This document shows, piece by piece, positions 17,135-26,432 of a DNA stretch of 64,000 bases. The stretch lies in contig JAKFXX010000031.1 in assembly GCA_021731145.1 (NCBI GenBank), forward strand, positions 1-64,000, read 5' to 3'. The stretch's first letter is position 1. Every line of letters starts with the position of its first letter. Source of the DNA: Gammaproteobacteria bacterium. Its GTDB lineage: Bacteria; Pseudomonadota; Gammaproteobacteria; Ga0077554; Ga007554. Under the pieces are notes generated by a model. The model worked only from the letters and a program-made list of their open reading frames with translations, was not told the origin of the DNA and did no database searches. Both the position numbers and the translations under genes were made by a program.

Positions 17135-18241
17135 TTACCTTTGCAGGTCGGAATTCAAAAGAACGGCGCCACTCGTGACGATCCGGTCTCCGGCACGCAG
17201 CCCGTTTTCCACAACGCTGAAATCGCGAGTTTGCAAGCCTAGCTGAACAGCTCGTTTATGCAATTCACCAGGGGCTGCTTCCACAAACACAAAGGTATGT
17301 CTTCCTTCCGTCACCAAGGCGCTGTTGGGCACCACCAACACCGGCTGACTCCTGTCCTCGAGGGGCATCACGCGCGCAAACATCTCCGGCTTCAGACGGC
17401 GCTCGGGGTTATCCAAAATCACCCGCGCCCGGACGCGGCGCGTGACAGGATCAAGCACATCGGCAATGTTCGCCACTCGCGCCATGAAGGTCTGCCCAGG
17501 GTAGGCGTCAACGCTGACGGCTACCGATTGTCCAGTGCGCAGCTTGCCCAGATCACGCTCGGTCAATTCAACTATCACCCAGAGATGGGTGGGGTCGCTG
17601 ATCACAAACAGCGGGTCGGGCAGGTCCGGGCGGACCTCCATGCCAGGATTAACGTGACGCTCGGTAACAACCCCGTTGATGGGCGCGCGTAAAACATAAG
17701 TCTCCCCAGGGGATTTGCCGCCCTCGGGCAGCAGGTTGTGCAGGCGCATCCTGGCACGGCGCGCCTCCGCCTCGGCCTTGCTCAGATCAGCCTCGGCCTG
17801 CTCGAGATTTTTGCGCGCGATGGCCTGCCCCTCGAAGAGCGTCCGTGCGCGCTCGTAGGCTGCGCGGTACTGCGCCAGATCGGCATCGGCCTTGGCGACA
17901 TCGGCAAGGGCCACGCCCAGCTCCGGCGCATCCAGATCCAGCAGCGCCTGCCCCTTGCGCACCGTGCCCCCAGGCTCGGCGCCGATACGGGTGACGCGCC
18001 CAACGACGGGCGAGCTAACGCGGCTGGTGTGATCTTCGTCGTAGGCAATGCGACCGGGCAATGGTTCGCCCAGAGGACGAAGACGGGGGTTAATTACGGC
18101 GATATTGAGCGCGGAAAGTTGCGGCGCATTGGCTTTATAGCGCAGTACGCCTGAGTCTTGTGGCTCCTCCGCCGCCTGGGCGGTATGGACACAAAAAAAC
18201 AACAAAACCGGCAAGAGTAAAAAATGTTTGGAATACTTCAT
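17135..18241 (-). CDS. czcB: Efflux periplasmic adaptor (CzcB family)
   Basis: A 368-residue membrane-fusion protein. Signal peptide MKYSKHFLLLPVLLFFCVHTAQA (residues 1-23). Two biotinyl-lipoyl halves (around SSPVVGRVTRIGAEPGGTVRKGQ and VLRAPINGVVTERHVNPGMEV) flank a coiled-coil hairpin rich in Ala, Glu and Lys (about 115-175). A beta-barrel and a membrane-proximal domain follow. No extra N-terminal His-rich zinc-binding extension is visible. It links CzcA to the outer-membrane CzcC. The gap to czcC is 21 bp, so the two are co-transcribed. Confidence 0.88.
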   Translation of the reverse strand: MKYSKHFLLLPVLLFFCVHTAQAAEEPQDSGVLRYKANAPQLSALNIAVINPRLRPLGEPLPGRIAYDEDHTSRVSSPVVGRVTRIGAEPGGTVRKGQALLDLDAPELGVALADVAKADADLAQYRAAYERARTLFEGQAIARKNLEQAEADLSKAEAEARRARMRLHNLLPEGGKSPGETYVLRAPINGVVTERHVNPGMEVRPDLPDPLFVISDPTHLWVIVELTERDLGKLRTGQSVAVSVDAYPGQTFMARVANIADVLDPVTRRVRARVILDNPERRLKPEMFARVMPLEDRSQPVLVVPNSALVTEGRHTFVFVEAAPGELHKRAVQLGLQTRDFSVVENGLRAGDRIVTSGAVLLNSDLQR

Positions 18242-18262
18242 GTGCTGGTTCTCTGCTGTAAG

Positions 18263-19576
18263 TTACGGGGACGGCGGCACCTGCTCTACACCCAGCACCT
18301 TGACGAGATCAGCATAGGCAACCGCACGATTATAAAGTGCGTTTTGATATTCAAGTACATTGTTTTTGTAGCTGCGTTGCGCCTCGATAAAATCCAGAAT
18401 GCCCGTCGCGCCCTTGCTATAGGCGAGTTCCGCCGCCCGGCGAACCGTTTTGACCCGGCCAATGACATCCTCTTCGAAGCGGCGTGCCTGAGCATCGGCG
18501 GTACGCCAGGCGACCGTCGCCCCCAGAACCTCGGCGCGGACATTCTGCTCAAGCTGCTGGACTTGCAGATTGAAGTTGTTGAGATTAACTTCCGACAGGG
18601 CGATTTCACCCTGATTCCGGTAAAAAATTGGGAGAGGAACACTGACTCCCAAACCGATTGCATTATCGGCATTGGGATAACAAAAAGGACACGCTTCATC
18701 CTGCACCGCAACGGTGACATCCGGAATGCGCCTGGCGCGGGCCAGTGCAAGAGCTTTTTCTGCCTGATTTACTCGCAACCGTGCAGCCTGCAAATCCGCC
18801 CGTTGCACCAAGGCTTGGTCAACAAAGCTCTCGGGAGGCTGTTTCGCATCAACCTCGCTGCGCTTGAGCGAGACATCCTGAGCGGCAAAATTCATCGCGT
18901 CACCGGGCCAGGCAAGAAGTACCGCCAGACCGGTTCGCGCACCCGTGAGGCTACGCAGTGCCTGGTCCAGATCGCCTTGCGCCTTGAAACGCTCCACCTC
19001 CACGCGCAAAAAATCCGATTCGGCAATATCCCCACTCTCCAGCCTCAAGCTGTTGGTGCGCACTATATCGTCATAACGCGCCAGGGTTTCCCGCGCCAGA
19101 TCAACTACTTTCTGACTCAACAGCAGGTTGTAATAGGCGTGCCGCACCTCATTGCTGAGCACGCGCACGGCATCACGCAAGTCATTCTCTGAGGCCTGCA
19201 GGGCAAACCCGCTGCTTTCCTTGCGCAGCCCGCGCTTGCCCGCCGTTTCAATAAGCTGCTCCAGCCGCGCAATAGTGTCATATTGCGCCCCGGCGAAACC
19301 ACTGCGTCTTCCTATCGCAGCAACGCCGGGAGACTGGCTATACATCGAAAGCACAGGATTGGGGATGGCGCCGGCGATGATCCGTTGAGCACGCGCCGCA
19401 TCAACATTGTAACGCGCCGCGATCAAATCCAGATTACGCTGATAAAAAAAGGCTATCGCCTGATCTTCCGTGAGAGGCACATCCCCGGCAAAAGCAGTGG
19501 TTGGAATAAAGGACGGGGAGAGGGTACCCATGAACAACACCAGCAAAGCAGTAAGTCCAAATCTAGGCATTGGCAC
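18263..19576 (-). CDS. czcC: Outer-membrane efflux channel (CzcC/TolC family)
   Basis: A 437-residue outer-membrane factor, first gene of the efflux operon. Residues 1-31 form a signal peptide ending AFAGD. Two repeats of long amphipathic helices follow, e.g. LDLIAARYNVDAARAQR... and NLDLIAARYNVD against ALARARRIPDVTVAVQDEAC, consistent with the OEP fold. An unusual CPFCYP cluster lies near residues 285-295; such a pair of cysteines could bind metal or form a disulfide (inference). The 165-bp upstream region holds the presumed promoter, but I can identify no operator. Confidence 0.86.
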   Translation of the reverse strand: MPMPRFGLTALLVLFMGTLSPSFIPTTAFAGDVPLTEDQAIAFFYQRNLDLIAARYNVDAARAQRIIAGAIPNPVLSMYSQSPGVAAIGRRSGFAGAQYDTIARLEQLIETAGKRGLRKESSGFALQASENDLRDAVRVLSNEVRHAYYNLLLSQKVVDLARETLARYDDIVRTNSLRLESGDIAESDFLRVEVERFKAQGDLDQALRSLTGARTGLAVLLAWPGDAMNFAAQDVSLKRSEVDAKQPPESFVDQALVQRADLQAARLRVNQAEKALALARARRIPDVTVAVQDEACPFCYPNADNAIGLGVSVPLPIFYRNQGEIALSEVNLNNFNLQVQQLEQNVRAEVLGATVAWRTADAQARRFEEDVIGRVKTVRRAAELAYSKGATGILDFIEAQRSYKNNVLEYQNALYNRAVAYADLVKVLGVEQVPPSP

Positions 19577-19741
19577 GGGAATCCAAAGAATATTTTTTGT
19601 TAGAGTTGATTATCATAGACATAAGATGCCAGAAAAGGTTCAAGTCCAACGGCACCCCACCGGTTACCGGATAAGTCCGCAATGGGCTGACCAAGCACGG
19701 AGAAACTTTCAGGCAATCGTGAATACTGCCATAAAAAAATT

Positions 19742-21208
19742 TCAGGCGCTCAGACGAAAGGCCATCGCCTGCTCATAAAGTGCCAAATAATGTTTGGCAC
19801 TGCGCCGCCAACTGAAATCCTGCTGCATGCCGGTGCGGATGATTTTCTGCCAGATCTTGGGTTGCCGGTATAGCGTCAGGCCACGCTGGATGGCTGCCAG
19901 CAGTGCCGGGGTGGAGGCCTCGTCAAATACAACGCCGGTGGCGCTGCCACTGTCCAGATTGTCCGGCGTGGCATCCACCACCGTATCAGACAGACCACCC
20001 GTGCGGCGCACGATAGGAACAGTACCGTAGCGCAGGCTGTATATCTGGTTCAGTCCGCAGGGCTCAAAGCGTGACGGCATGGCAAACATGTCGGCGCCAC
20101 TCTCAATAAGATGCGCCAATCCTTCATTAAAGCCGATCTGCACTGCAAGCTGTTGCGGATGATCCGCCATCAGCTCCGCGAACGCGGCTTCAAAACGCTT
20201 TTCACCGCTGCCCAGCATCACCACCTGCACCGGCTGCTGTAATACTTCGGGCAGGCTGGCAAGCAGCAGATCGACGCCTTTCTGCTCAACAAGGCGTCCG
20301 ATCAATCCAATCACGGGTATCTCCGGCGCCACAGGCAGACCCATACGCGCCTGAAGCGCGGCTTTGTTTGCGGCCTTGCCGGACAAATCGCTCGCGCTGT
20401 AGGGTTGCGCAATCAAAGTGTCGCGCTGCGGATCCCACTCGTGGTAATCCACGCCGTTAAGGATGCCCACCAACCGCTCCGCCCGGTGGCTGAGCAAACC
20501 CTCCAGACCGCAGCCGTATTCGGGGGTGAGAATCTCACGCGCGTAGTTCGGGCTGACTGTGCTCAACATATCCGCATACACCAAGCCGCCTTTGATGAAA
20601 GATAGTCCACCATAAAATTCCAGGCCCTCCGGCGACCACAGTGCGGGCGGCAGGTCCAGCGCTGCGAAAGTATCTGGCGGGAAAAGCCCCTGATACGCCA
20701 GGTTGTGGATAGTAAACACCGTAGCCGGACGCGTTGCATCCTGAGCCAGTAATGCGGGGATCAAACCGCATTGCCAGTCGTTGCAATGCACCACGTCAGG
20801 CTGCCAATCCAATCCGGCCTGATTACGCGCCACCGCCGCCACGGCACGAGCGAACAACGCAAAACGCTGGGCATTGTCTGGCCAATCCTTGCCGTCCGGC
20901 CCGAGATAAGGATTGCCGGGGCGGTCAAACCAGGCGGGGGCATCCACCAGCCACACCTTCAGCGTACTGCCCGGTAACTTGCCTTCGAGAAGGCGCACCG
21001 GCTCCGCAAAGCCAGCAAGGGCAGGATTAATCAGGGTAAGTTTACCGGCACGCGCCAGCACATCGCGGTAGGCGGGGATAATCAGACGCACGTCTTGGCG
21101 CAGGGATTTCAGCGCAACGGGCAGGCTGCCCGCGACGTCCGCCAACCCCCCAGTCTTCATCAACGGATGGGCCTCGCTGGCGGCGAATAAAATTTTATGG
21201 GTTTGCAT
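19742..21208 (-). CDS. glgA: Glycogen synthase (ADP-glucose type)
   Basis: A 488-residue GT5 glucosyltransferase that elongates alpha-1,4-glucan from ADP-glucose. The ADP-glucose-binding loop MKTGGLADVAGSLPVALK is near the start. The GT-B second half shows GLIGRLVEQKGVDLLL, and a conserved SRFEPCGLNQIYSLRYGTVP segment, with the catalytic Glu in the latter. Length is normal. No glgB, glgC, glgP or glgX is adjacent, so the glycogen genes are dispersed or the pathway is incomplete here. It starts 37 bp after the mtaD stop on the same strand. Confidence 0.95.
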   Translation of the reverse strand: MQTHKILFAASEAHPLMKTGGLADVAGSLPVALKSLRQDVRLIIPAYRDVLARAGKLTLINPALAGFAEPVRLLEGKLPGSTLKVWLVDAPAWFDRPGNPYLGPDGKDWPDNAQRFALFARAVAAVARNQAGLDWQPDVVHCNDWQCGLIPALLAQDATRPATVFTIHNLAYQGLFPPDTFAALDLPPALWSPEGLEFYGGLSFIKGGLVYADMLSTVSPNYAREILTPEYGCGLEGLLSHRAERLVGILNGVDYHEWDPQRDTLIAQPYSASDLSGKAANKAALQARMGLPVAPEIPVIGLIGRLVEQKGVDLLLASLPEVLQQPVQVVMLGSGEKRFEAAFAELMADHPQQLAVQIGFNEGLAHLIESGADMFAMPSRFEPCGLNQIYSLRYGTVPIVRRTGGLSDTVVDATPDNLDSGSATGVVFDEASTPALLAAIQRGLTLYRQPKIWQKIIRTGMQQDFSWRRSAKHYLALYEQAMAFRLSA

Positions 21209-21245
21209 GGCTCATTTTCATCTGGTTGTTATTTCAAGGATGACC

Positions 21246-22565
21246 TTAATCGTACTTCTTGATCTTCTCCCGCCACTGCCGCGCCTTGGTCAAAATGGCG
21301 TGCTCGTCGAGGGTGGTCAGAACCCGTTCCTTGAGCAGGTGCCTGCCCGCCACCCACACATCGGTAACCTTGTCGCGGCCCGTGGCATATACCAGTTGTG
21401 AAATGGGATGATAAACAGGCTGTGTCTCTATCCCGCCCAGATGCACTGCGGTAATGTCGGCGGCCTTGCCGGGCAGCAGCGAGCCGGTTTCCTCGTCCAG
21501 CCCCAATGCCTTGGCGCCGTTCAGCGTCGCCATGCGCAACGCCGTGGCAGCGCTTACTGCGCTGGCATCGCCCGCCACCGCCTTGGCGAGCAGCGCGGCG
21601 GTACGCATTTCGCCGAACATGTCCAGATCGTTATTGCTCGCCGCGCCGTCGGTACCGATGGCGACATTCACTCCCGACTTGAGCAGCGTCTGCACCGGAC
21701 AGAAACCGCTGGCCAGTTTCAGGTTGGACTCGGGACAATGCACGACATGCCCCCCCGTTGCTGCATAGCGGCTGATTTCCTCAACGGTCAACTGTGTCAT
21801 GTGCACACCTATCAAATGCGGCGACAGCAGACCAAGACGATCCAAACGCTGCAAAGGACGCTCATTGTAATGCGCAAGACTTTGCCCGATTTCATCCGCC
21901 GTCTCGTGGATGTGCATATGCACCGGAATATCCAGCTCATCGGCATAGATGCGAATTTTATCAAGAGGATCATTCGACACCGTATAAGGTGCGTGCGGCG
22001 CAAAGGCAGTGCGGATCAGCGGATGATCGCGGTAACGGTCATGCACCTCCAGCCCCTTGCGCAAATAGTCCCCGGCATCGCTGGCCCACACCGTGGGGAA
22101 GTCGATCACGATCAATCCGACGCACGCACGCATGTGACAATCATCCGCGACGCGCGCGGTTTCATCGGGAAAGAAATACATATCATTGAAGCAGGTGGTG
22201 CCGCCACGCAGCATTTCCGCAATGGCAAGCTGCGTGCCGTCCTGCACGAATTCAGGACTAACCCACGCCCCCTCGGCCGGCCAGATGTGATTATTCAACC
22301 ACTCCATCAGAGGCAGGTCATCGGCCAAGCCGCGGAACAACGACATCGCGGCATGCGTGTGGGCGTTGATCAGACCGGGAATAAGGGCGTGCTCGCTCAG
22401 TCTCAGTGTCGTATGTGACTGGTATTTCGCGCTGGCCTCCGGGGTGGGCAGGATCTCCAGAATGCGTCCGTCATGAATCGCCAAACTATGCTGTTCATAC
22501 ACCGTATGCTCAGGCTCAACAGGGATGATCCAGCGGGCATGGATAAGCGTGTCTATATTCTGCAT
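21246..22565 (-). CDS. mtaD: 5-methylthioadenosine/S-adenosylhomocysteine deaminase (TRZ/ATZ family)
   Basis: A 439-residue amidohydrolase. The metal-binding HxH is in INAHTHAAMSLFRGLADDLP, with later metal-site His residues in FAPHAPYTVS, HIHETADE and an Asp in VAIGTDGAASNNDLDM. This combination fits MtaD, which deaminates methylthioadenosine or S-adenosylhomocysteine. Length is normal. It is divergent from mtnA across about 185 bp, the pairing known from Pseudomonas aeruginosa, where the deaminase feeds methylthioinosine to a phosphorylase and then MtnA. That context supports the MTA substrate over other amidohydrolase choices. Confidence 0.85.
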   Translation of the reverse strand: MQNIDTLIHARWIIPVEPEHTVYEQHSLAIHDGRILEILPTPEASAKYQSHTTLRLSEHALIPGLINAHTHAAMSLFRGLADDLPLMEWLNNHIWPAEGAWVSPEFVQDGTQLAIAEMLRGGTTCFNDMYFFPDETARVADDCHMRACVGLIVIDFPTVWASDAGDYLRKGLEVHDRYRDHPLIRTAFAPHAPYTVSNDPLDKIRIYADELDIPVHMHIHETADEIGQSLAHYNERPLQRLDRLGLLSPHLIGVHMTQLTVEEISRYAATGGHVVHCPESNLKLASGFCPVQTLLKSGVNVAIGTDGAASNNDLDMFGEMRTAALLAKAVAGDASAVSAATALRMATLNGAKALGLDEETGSLLPGKAADITAVHLGGIETQPVYHPISQLVYATGRDKVTDVWVAGRHLLKERVLTTLDEHAILTKARQWREKIKKYD

Positions 22566-22629
22566 GGCGATTCCAACATTAATTACGCACAGACATCAGT
22601 ATACCGGGAATGAGCGGAAAATCACCGCG

Positions 22630-22669
22630 ACATTGTCCCACCCGTAAAGGGCGCAATGCCTTCATGGGG
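22630..22669. repeat. Divergent family B palindrome between mtaD and mtnA
   Basis: ACATTGTCCCACCCGTAAAG continues into GGCGCAATGCCTTCATGGGG. It shares the CATTG, CCCGT and GGGC words of family B but is degenerate. It lies in the 185-bp divergent promoter region, closer to mtaD. Whether it matters for either promoter is unknown. Confidence 0.55.
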
Positions 22670-22750
22670 AGATGCCGTACGGTTTTCTTTGCTCGATACG
22701 AGGCTGGCCGGTATCATTGACGCTTCTCAACTCATCGGCTTTCAATACAC

Positions 22751-23803
22751 ATGTCAAACAATCACTATGACTCGATCCGCGCCGTGGAATGGCATGATGG
22801 CGCACTTAAACTGCTGGATCAACGCGTATTGCCACACCGGCGCGAATATCTCGTGATAGAGGATGCCGCAAGCACGGCGCAGGCTATCACGGACATGGTG
22901 GTGCGCGGCGCGCCCGCGATAGGCGTCACTGCGGCCTATGGCGTGGTGCTGGCGGCGCGCGACCGTTATGCGCGCTCCGCCGCCACGTGGAAACAAGACA
23001 TCGAAGCCGACCTGGAAACACTGGCGCGCTCCCGCCCCACCGCCGTCAATCTATTCTGGGCATTGGAGCGGATGCGCCGTCACCTGGCAAACCTCAGCGG
23101 TGATCCGCACCAGTCCTTGCTCGCCGAGGCGCGCCGCATCCACGAGGAAGACATCGCCGCCAACAGGCGCATGGGCATGCTGGGGGCAGCCCTCATTCAG
23201 GATCGCTGCACGGTGCTGACGCATTGCAATACCGGCTCGCTGGCCACTGGCGGCTACGGCACAGCGCTGGGGGTGATACGCGCGGCCTACGCGGCGGGCC
23301 ACATCAGCCAGGTGTTTGCGGACGAGACACGCCCCTGGCTACAGGGCGCGCGTCTTACTGCCTGGGAGCTGGTGGAAGACCGCATTCCGGTGACGCTGCT
23401 GTGCGAAGGCGCGGCGGCTCACTTGATGAAACAGGGCGGCGTGCGCTGGGTGATCGTCGGCGCGGATCGCATCGCCGCCAACGGCGACACTGCCAACAAG
23501 ATCGGCACCTACAGCCTGGCCATATTGGCGCGTCATCATGGCGTGAAATTCATGGTGGTGGCACCTACCTCCACCGTCGACATGACCATCGCCAGCGGCG
23601 CGGACATCCCCATCGAGATCCGCTCGCCCGCCGAGGTGCTAACCCACGCCGGTCATCCCATCGCAGCGGAAGGCGCGCAGGCCTGGAATCCGGCCTTCGA
23701 TGTTGCGCCAGCCGGACTGATCGACGCGATAGTCACGGAGCGCGGCGTAGTCCTCGCCCCCACCACCGCAAAAATGGCCGCCATGATGGGAAACGGGGCA
23801 TAA
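22751..23803 (+). CDS. mtnA: Methylthioribose-1-phosphate isomerase
   Basis: A 350-residue member of the eIF2B-like family, converting methylthioribose 1-phosphate to methylthioribulose 1-phosphate in methionine salvage. The start [20 protein letters not shown] is typical. The family motifs [35 protein letters not shown] (catalytic Cys) and [19 protein letters not shown] (catalytic Asp) are intact. No mtnB, mtnC, mtnD or mtnP is close, so the remaining steps must be elsewhere or absent. The next gene begins 14 bp downstream on the same strand. Confidence 0.95.
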   Translation: MSNNHYDSIRAVEWHDGALKLLDQRVLPHRREYLVIEDAASTAQAITDMVVRGAPAIGVTAAYGVVLAARDRYARSAATWKQDIEADLETLARSRPTAVNLFWALERMRRHLANLSGDPHQSLLAEARRIHEEDIAANRRMGMLGAALIQDRCTVLTHCNTGSLATGGYGTALGVIRAAYAAGHISQVFADETRPWLQGARLTAWELVEDRIPVTLLCEGAAAHLMKQGGVRWVIVGADRIAANGDTANKIGTYSLAILARHHGVKFMVVAPTSTVDMTIASGADIPIEIRSPAEVLTHAGHPIAAEGAQAWNPAFDVAPAGLIDAIVTERGVVLAPTTAKMAAMMGNGA

Positions 23804-23817
23804 CCTTGCCCTAACAT

Positions 23818-24606
23818 TTGGAAACACTGCTGCTCTATCTTGCTACCGGCGCGGTCGCCGGGATCCTTGCCGGGCTGCTGGGCGTCGGCGGCGGGCTGAT
23901 CATCGTCCCGGCGCTGGCATTTATCTTTGCGGCCCAAGGCATGCCGGATGCTATCGTCATGCACATGGCGCTCGGCACTTCGCTTGCAACCATTGTGATG
24001 ACCTCGATTTCCTCAGTGCGCGCTCATCACAAGCGCGGCGCGGTGTTGTGGCAGGTGGTCTGGCACCTCACCCCCGGCATCATAGTGGGCACACTGATGG
24101 GGGCTATGCTCGTTGACATGCTGTCTGGAGGGATATTGAAGCGCGTCTTCGGGATTTTTGCTCTGGCAGTAGCATTGCAGATGGGGCTAAGCGCAAAACC
24201 TGCACCGCACCGGCGGCTCCCCGAACGATCAGGCATGGGGCTGGCAGGCTGCGTCATCGGCGGTGTATCGGCCATCGTCGGCATCGGCGGCGGCTCATTG
24301 ACCGTACCGTTTCTTACCTGGTGCAAGGTCGGCGTTCACAACGCCGTGGCCACCTCCAGCGCGTGCGGATTGCCCATCGCCCTCGCGGGCAGCCTGGGCT
24401 TCATCATCACCGGCTGGAATGAAACCAGCCTGCCCGCCTTCAGCAGCGGCTACATCTACTGGCCCGCAATGGCTGGCATCGCCACCGCCAGCGTACTGTT
24501 CGCACCCCTGGGTGCAAGGCTCGCGCACGCCTTGCCTGCGGATACTTTGAAAAAGTTTTTCGCTATTTTTCTTGCGCTGCTTGGGGCACGAATGTTGGTG
24601 GGGTAA
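23818..24606 (+). CDS. TauE/SafE-family permease
   Basis: A 262-residue membrane protein with the two-repeat architecture of the sulfite/organosulfonate exporter family: GAVAGILAGLLGVGGGLIIVP at residues 10-30 and GCVIGGVSAIVGIGGGSLTVP in the second half. About eight membrane helices can be read. An in-frame stop at 23812 forces the start to a TTG at 23818 (or a later codon); no strong ribosome-binding site is present. It follows mtnA by 14 bp and probably shares its transcript. The substrate is unknown; an anion such as sulfite is typical of the family. Confidence 0.85.
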   Translation: METLLLYLATGAVAGILAGLLGVGGGLIIVPALAFIFAAQGMPDAIVMHMALGTSLATIVMTSISSVRAHHKRGAVLWQVVWHLTPGIIVGTLMGAMLVDMLSGGILKRVFGIFALAVALQMGLSAKPAPHRRLPERSGMGLAGCVIGGVSAIVGIGGGSLTVPFLTWCKVGVHNAVATSSACGLPIALAGSLGFIITGWNETSLPAFSSGYIYWPAMAGIATASVLFAPLGARLAHALPADTLKKFFAIFLALLGARMLVG

Positions 24607-24659
24607 AGGGCGCCTCTACCGCCTGCGGGAAAGTGTCACAGCAGCCAATTTGCTCCGGG

Positions 24660-25601
24660 TTAATTAACAGCCATCCGCGCCCGTGTCTTGCCAATAAACT
24701 CGGCAAAAAAAGCCCCAAAAATACCCAGCATCAACCCCAGCACAGTGGCCAACGCCAGGTAAAGCCCAGGCTTGGGCTTGACAGGATTGATCGGTAATGT
24801 CGGCTGTCTGAGCAGAACTGTCGGCCTGGATTGCAATTCAGACATTGCCAGTCTTACTACTGTCTGCTGCTGTTCAATCTGCGGTAGTCTTTGAAGCAGC
24901 AGATCCTTTTGGAGCGTGAGCAAACCGGCCAACGAAGCCTCGCTGCCCACCAGTGAGGATACGCGATGCTCGATCAAAGCAAGTGCTTGCTCGATCCGAT
25001 CATGCTCGTTCTGCAAAGAGTCCAATTGCCTCTGTTGCTCTGTCCTCGCCAGATCGAACAATTTCTGATGCTGCTTGATCACCTTGGCCGCAACATCCAC
25101 GAGGAATTTCTGCGCCTCCTGCGCACTATAGGCCTGCGCTATTATTTCAACGCCGTTGGGCAGTGACTTCTCCATCGTTTTCACGTCTTTGACCAATGGA
25201 AACTTCTGCTCCCCCTCGCTTTCATCCTTGACCCGATACTCCTCTTTCAAACGCTGGACAAGCAGTTGCGGCGTTTCTACCTGCCCTGCCTGCCCTGCCT
25301 GCCCTGCCTGCCCTACCTGCCCTACCTGCCCTACCTGCCCTATTCCAATCACGGCGCGGCTTTCGTACACAGGTTTAGTAATCGCCAGCCACGCCCCCAC
25401 CAGCAGCAAAGCCAGCAACAGACTACCGATGATCATCTTTTTTCGTTTAACAATCACCCGCCATAGATCAATCAAACTGATTTCGTCTTCCTGCACCGCC
25501 TCCTCGGCAACTGCTCCATGCGTTGCTCTACCTCGTCCATCCATGGACTCGTGCATCTCACGGGCCGAGCCAAACTGGTCCGTTGAATTTTTATCTGACA
25601 T
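24660..25601 (-). CDS. Wzz-type chain-length/polysaccharide co-polymerase protein
   Basis: A 313-residue inner-membrane protein. The N-terminal cytoplasmic part (residues 1-55) is followed by a first membrane helix (KKMIIGSLLLALLLVGAWLAIT). A periplasmic region, partly coiled-coil (about 165-250), comes next, and then a second helix near the C-terminus (PGLYLALATVLGLMLGIFGAFF) after a Pro-rich segment. This is the Wzz/PCP architecture. Between about residues 92 and 112 it has seven tandem Gly-Gln-Val/Ala triplets not expected in Wzz proteins. It is the last gene of the minus-strand supercluster, 99 bp after pyrF. Which polysaccharide it governs is unknown. Confidence 0.78.
   Translation of the reverse strand: MSDKNSTDQFGSAREMHESMDGRGRATHGAVAEEAVQEDEISLIDLWRVIVKRKKMIIGSLLLALLLVGAWLAITKPVYESRAVIGIGQVGQVGQVGQAGQAGQAGQVETPQLLVQRLKEEYRVKDESEGEQKFPLVKDVKTMEKSLPNGVEIIAQAYSAQEAQKFLVDVAAKVIKQHQKLFDLARTEQQRQLDSLQNEHDRIEQALALIEHRVSSLVGSEASLAGLLTLQKDLLLQRLPQIEQQQTVVRLAMSELQSRPTVLLRQPTLPINPVKPKPGLYLALATVLGLMLGIFGAFFAEFIGKTRARMAVN
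25280..25342. repeat. Seven tandem 9-bp repeats inside the Wzz-like gene
   Basis: CCTGCCCTG occurs three times, then CCTGCCCTA four times, without interruption. On the coding strand each unit is one Gly-Gln-Ala or Gly-Gln-Val triplet. Being a multiple of three, changes in copy number lengthen or shorten the protein without a frameshift. Confidence 0.9.
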
Positions 25602-25700
25602 TACATCTCCACATATATCAATTACTTTATTTCAATAGATAACCAAGCATCGACACAGCACTCTTTGGTCGAGCGCAGAGTATCACGACTTTACATGGGG

Positions 25701-26432
25701 TCAAACAGCAAGTGCAGTTTCGATTTCCGCTTGTATTGTAAGCAAAACACCATTGGGATCTTCTGATGCGGTAATGGGCCGTCCTATCACGAGATAATCC
25801 GATCCGGCACGAATGGCATCATAAGGCGTCATGATGCGCTTTTGATCGTCGCGCAGTGCCCCTTGCGGACGAATACCCGGCGTCACCAGACAAAAATCCG
25901 TGCCCTGGTTTTGGCGCAGATCGGCCACTTCCAGTGATGAACAAACAACACCATCCAATCCGGATTGTTTCGCCAGCGCGGCAAGACGCAGGACATTTTC
26001 ACGCGGGGTGCCCGGCAAACCGATCTCATGAAGATCTTCCTCATCCAGACTGGTCAGAACAGTCACGCCAATCAACAAGGGGCGCTGCGGCGCTTTTTCA
26101 ATGGCATTGCGCGCTGCCTCCATCATGCGCCGCCCACCCAGGGCATGGACATTGACCATCCACACACCAAGGTCAGCAGCCGCAGCGCACGCCTGCGCTA
26201 CAGTGTTGGGAATATCGTGGAATTTGAGATCGAGGAAAATATCAAAGCCATTGCCCGCCAGCCGCTCCACCAACGCCGGACCACTGCGGGTAAACAGTTC
26301 TTTTCCAACCTTGAGACGGCAATGGCGGGGGTCCAGCTTGCTTGCCAGCGCCAATGCCTGGGAGACATCAGCGCAATCCAAGGCAACGACAATACGAGGC
26401 CCGTGAGGCTTAACTTCAAACATGTCTGTCAT
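25701..26432 (-). CDS. pyrF: Orotidine-5'-phosphate decarboxylase
   Basis: A 243-residue TIM-barrel enzyme, last step of UMP synthesis. The catalytic DxKxxD appears in [18 protein letters not shown], preceded by the substrate-binding VALDCAD near the start and followed by [18 protein letters not shown] and a C-terminal [11 protein letters not shown] phosphate loop. Length is standard. It directly follows lapB with no gap, the usual proteobacterial lapA-lapB-pyrF order. Confidence 0.96.
   Translation of the reverse strand: MTDMFEVKPHGPRIVVALDCADVSQALALASKLDPRHCRLKVGKELFTRSGPALVERLAGNGFDIFLDLKFHDIPNTVAQACAAAADLGVWMVNVHALGGRRMMEAARNAIEKAPQRPLLIGVTVLTSLDEEDLHEIGLPGTPRENVLRLAALAKQSGLDGVVCSSLEVADLRQNQGTDFCLVTPGIRPQGALRDDQKRIMTPYDAIRAGSDYLVIGRPITASEDPNGVLLTIQAEIETALAV

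Noticed and set aside
25280-25342. Possible CRISPR-like or satellite array
   Set aside because: The 9-bp units are contiguous with no spacers and are in frame in a real gene.
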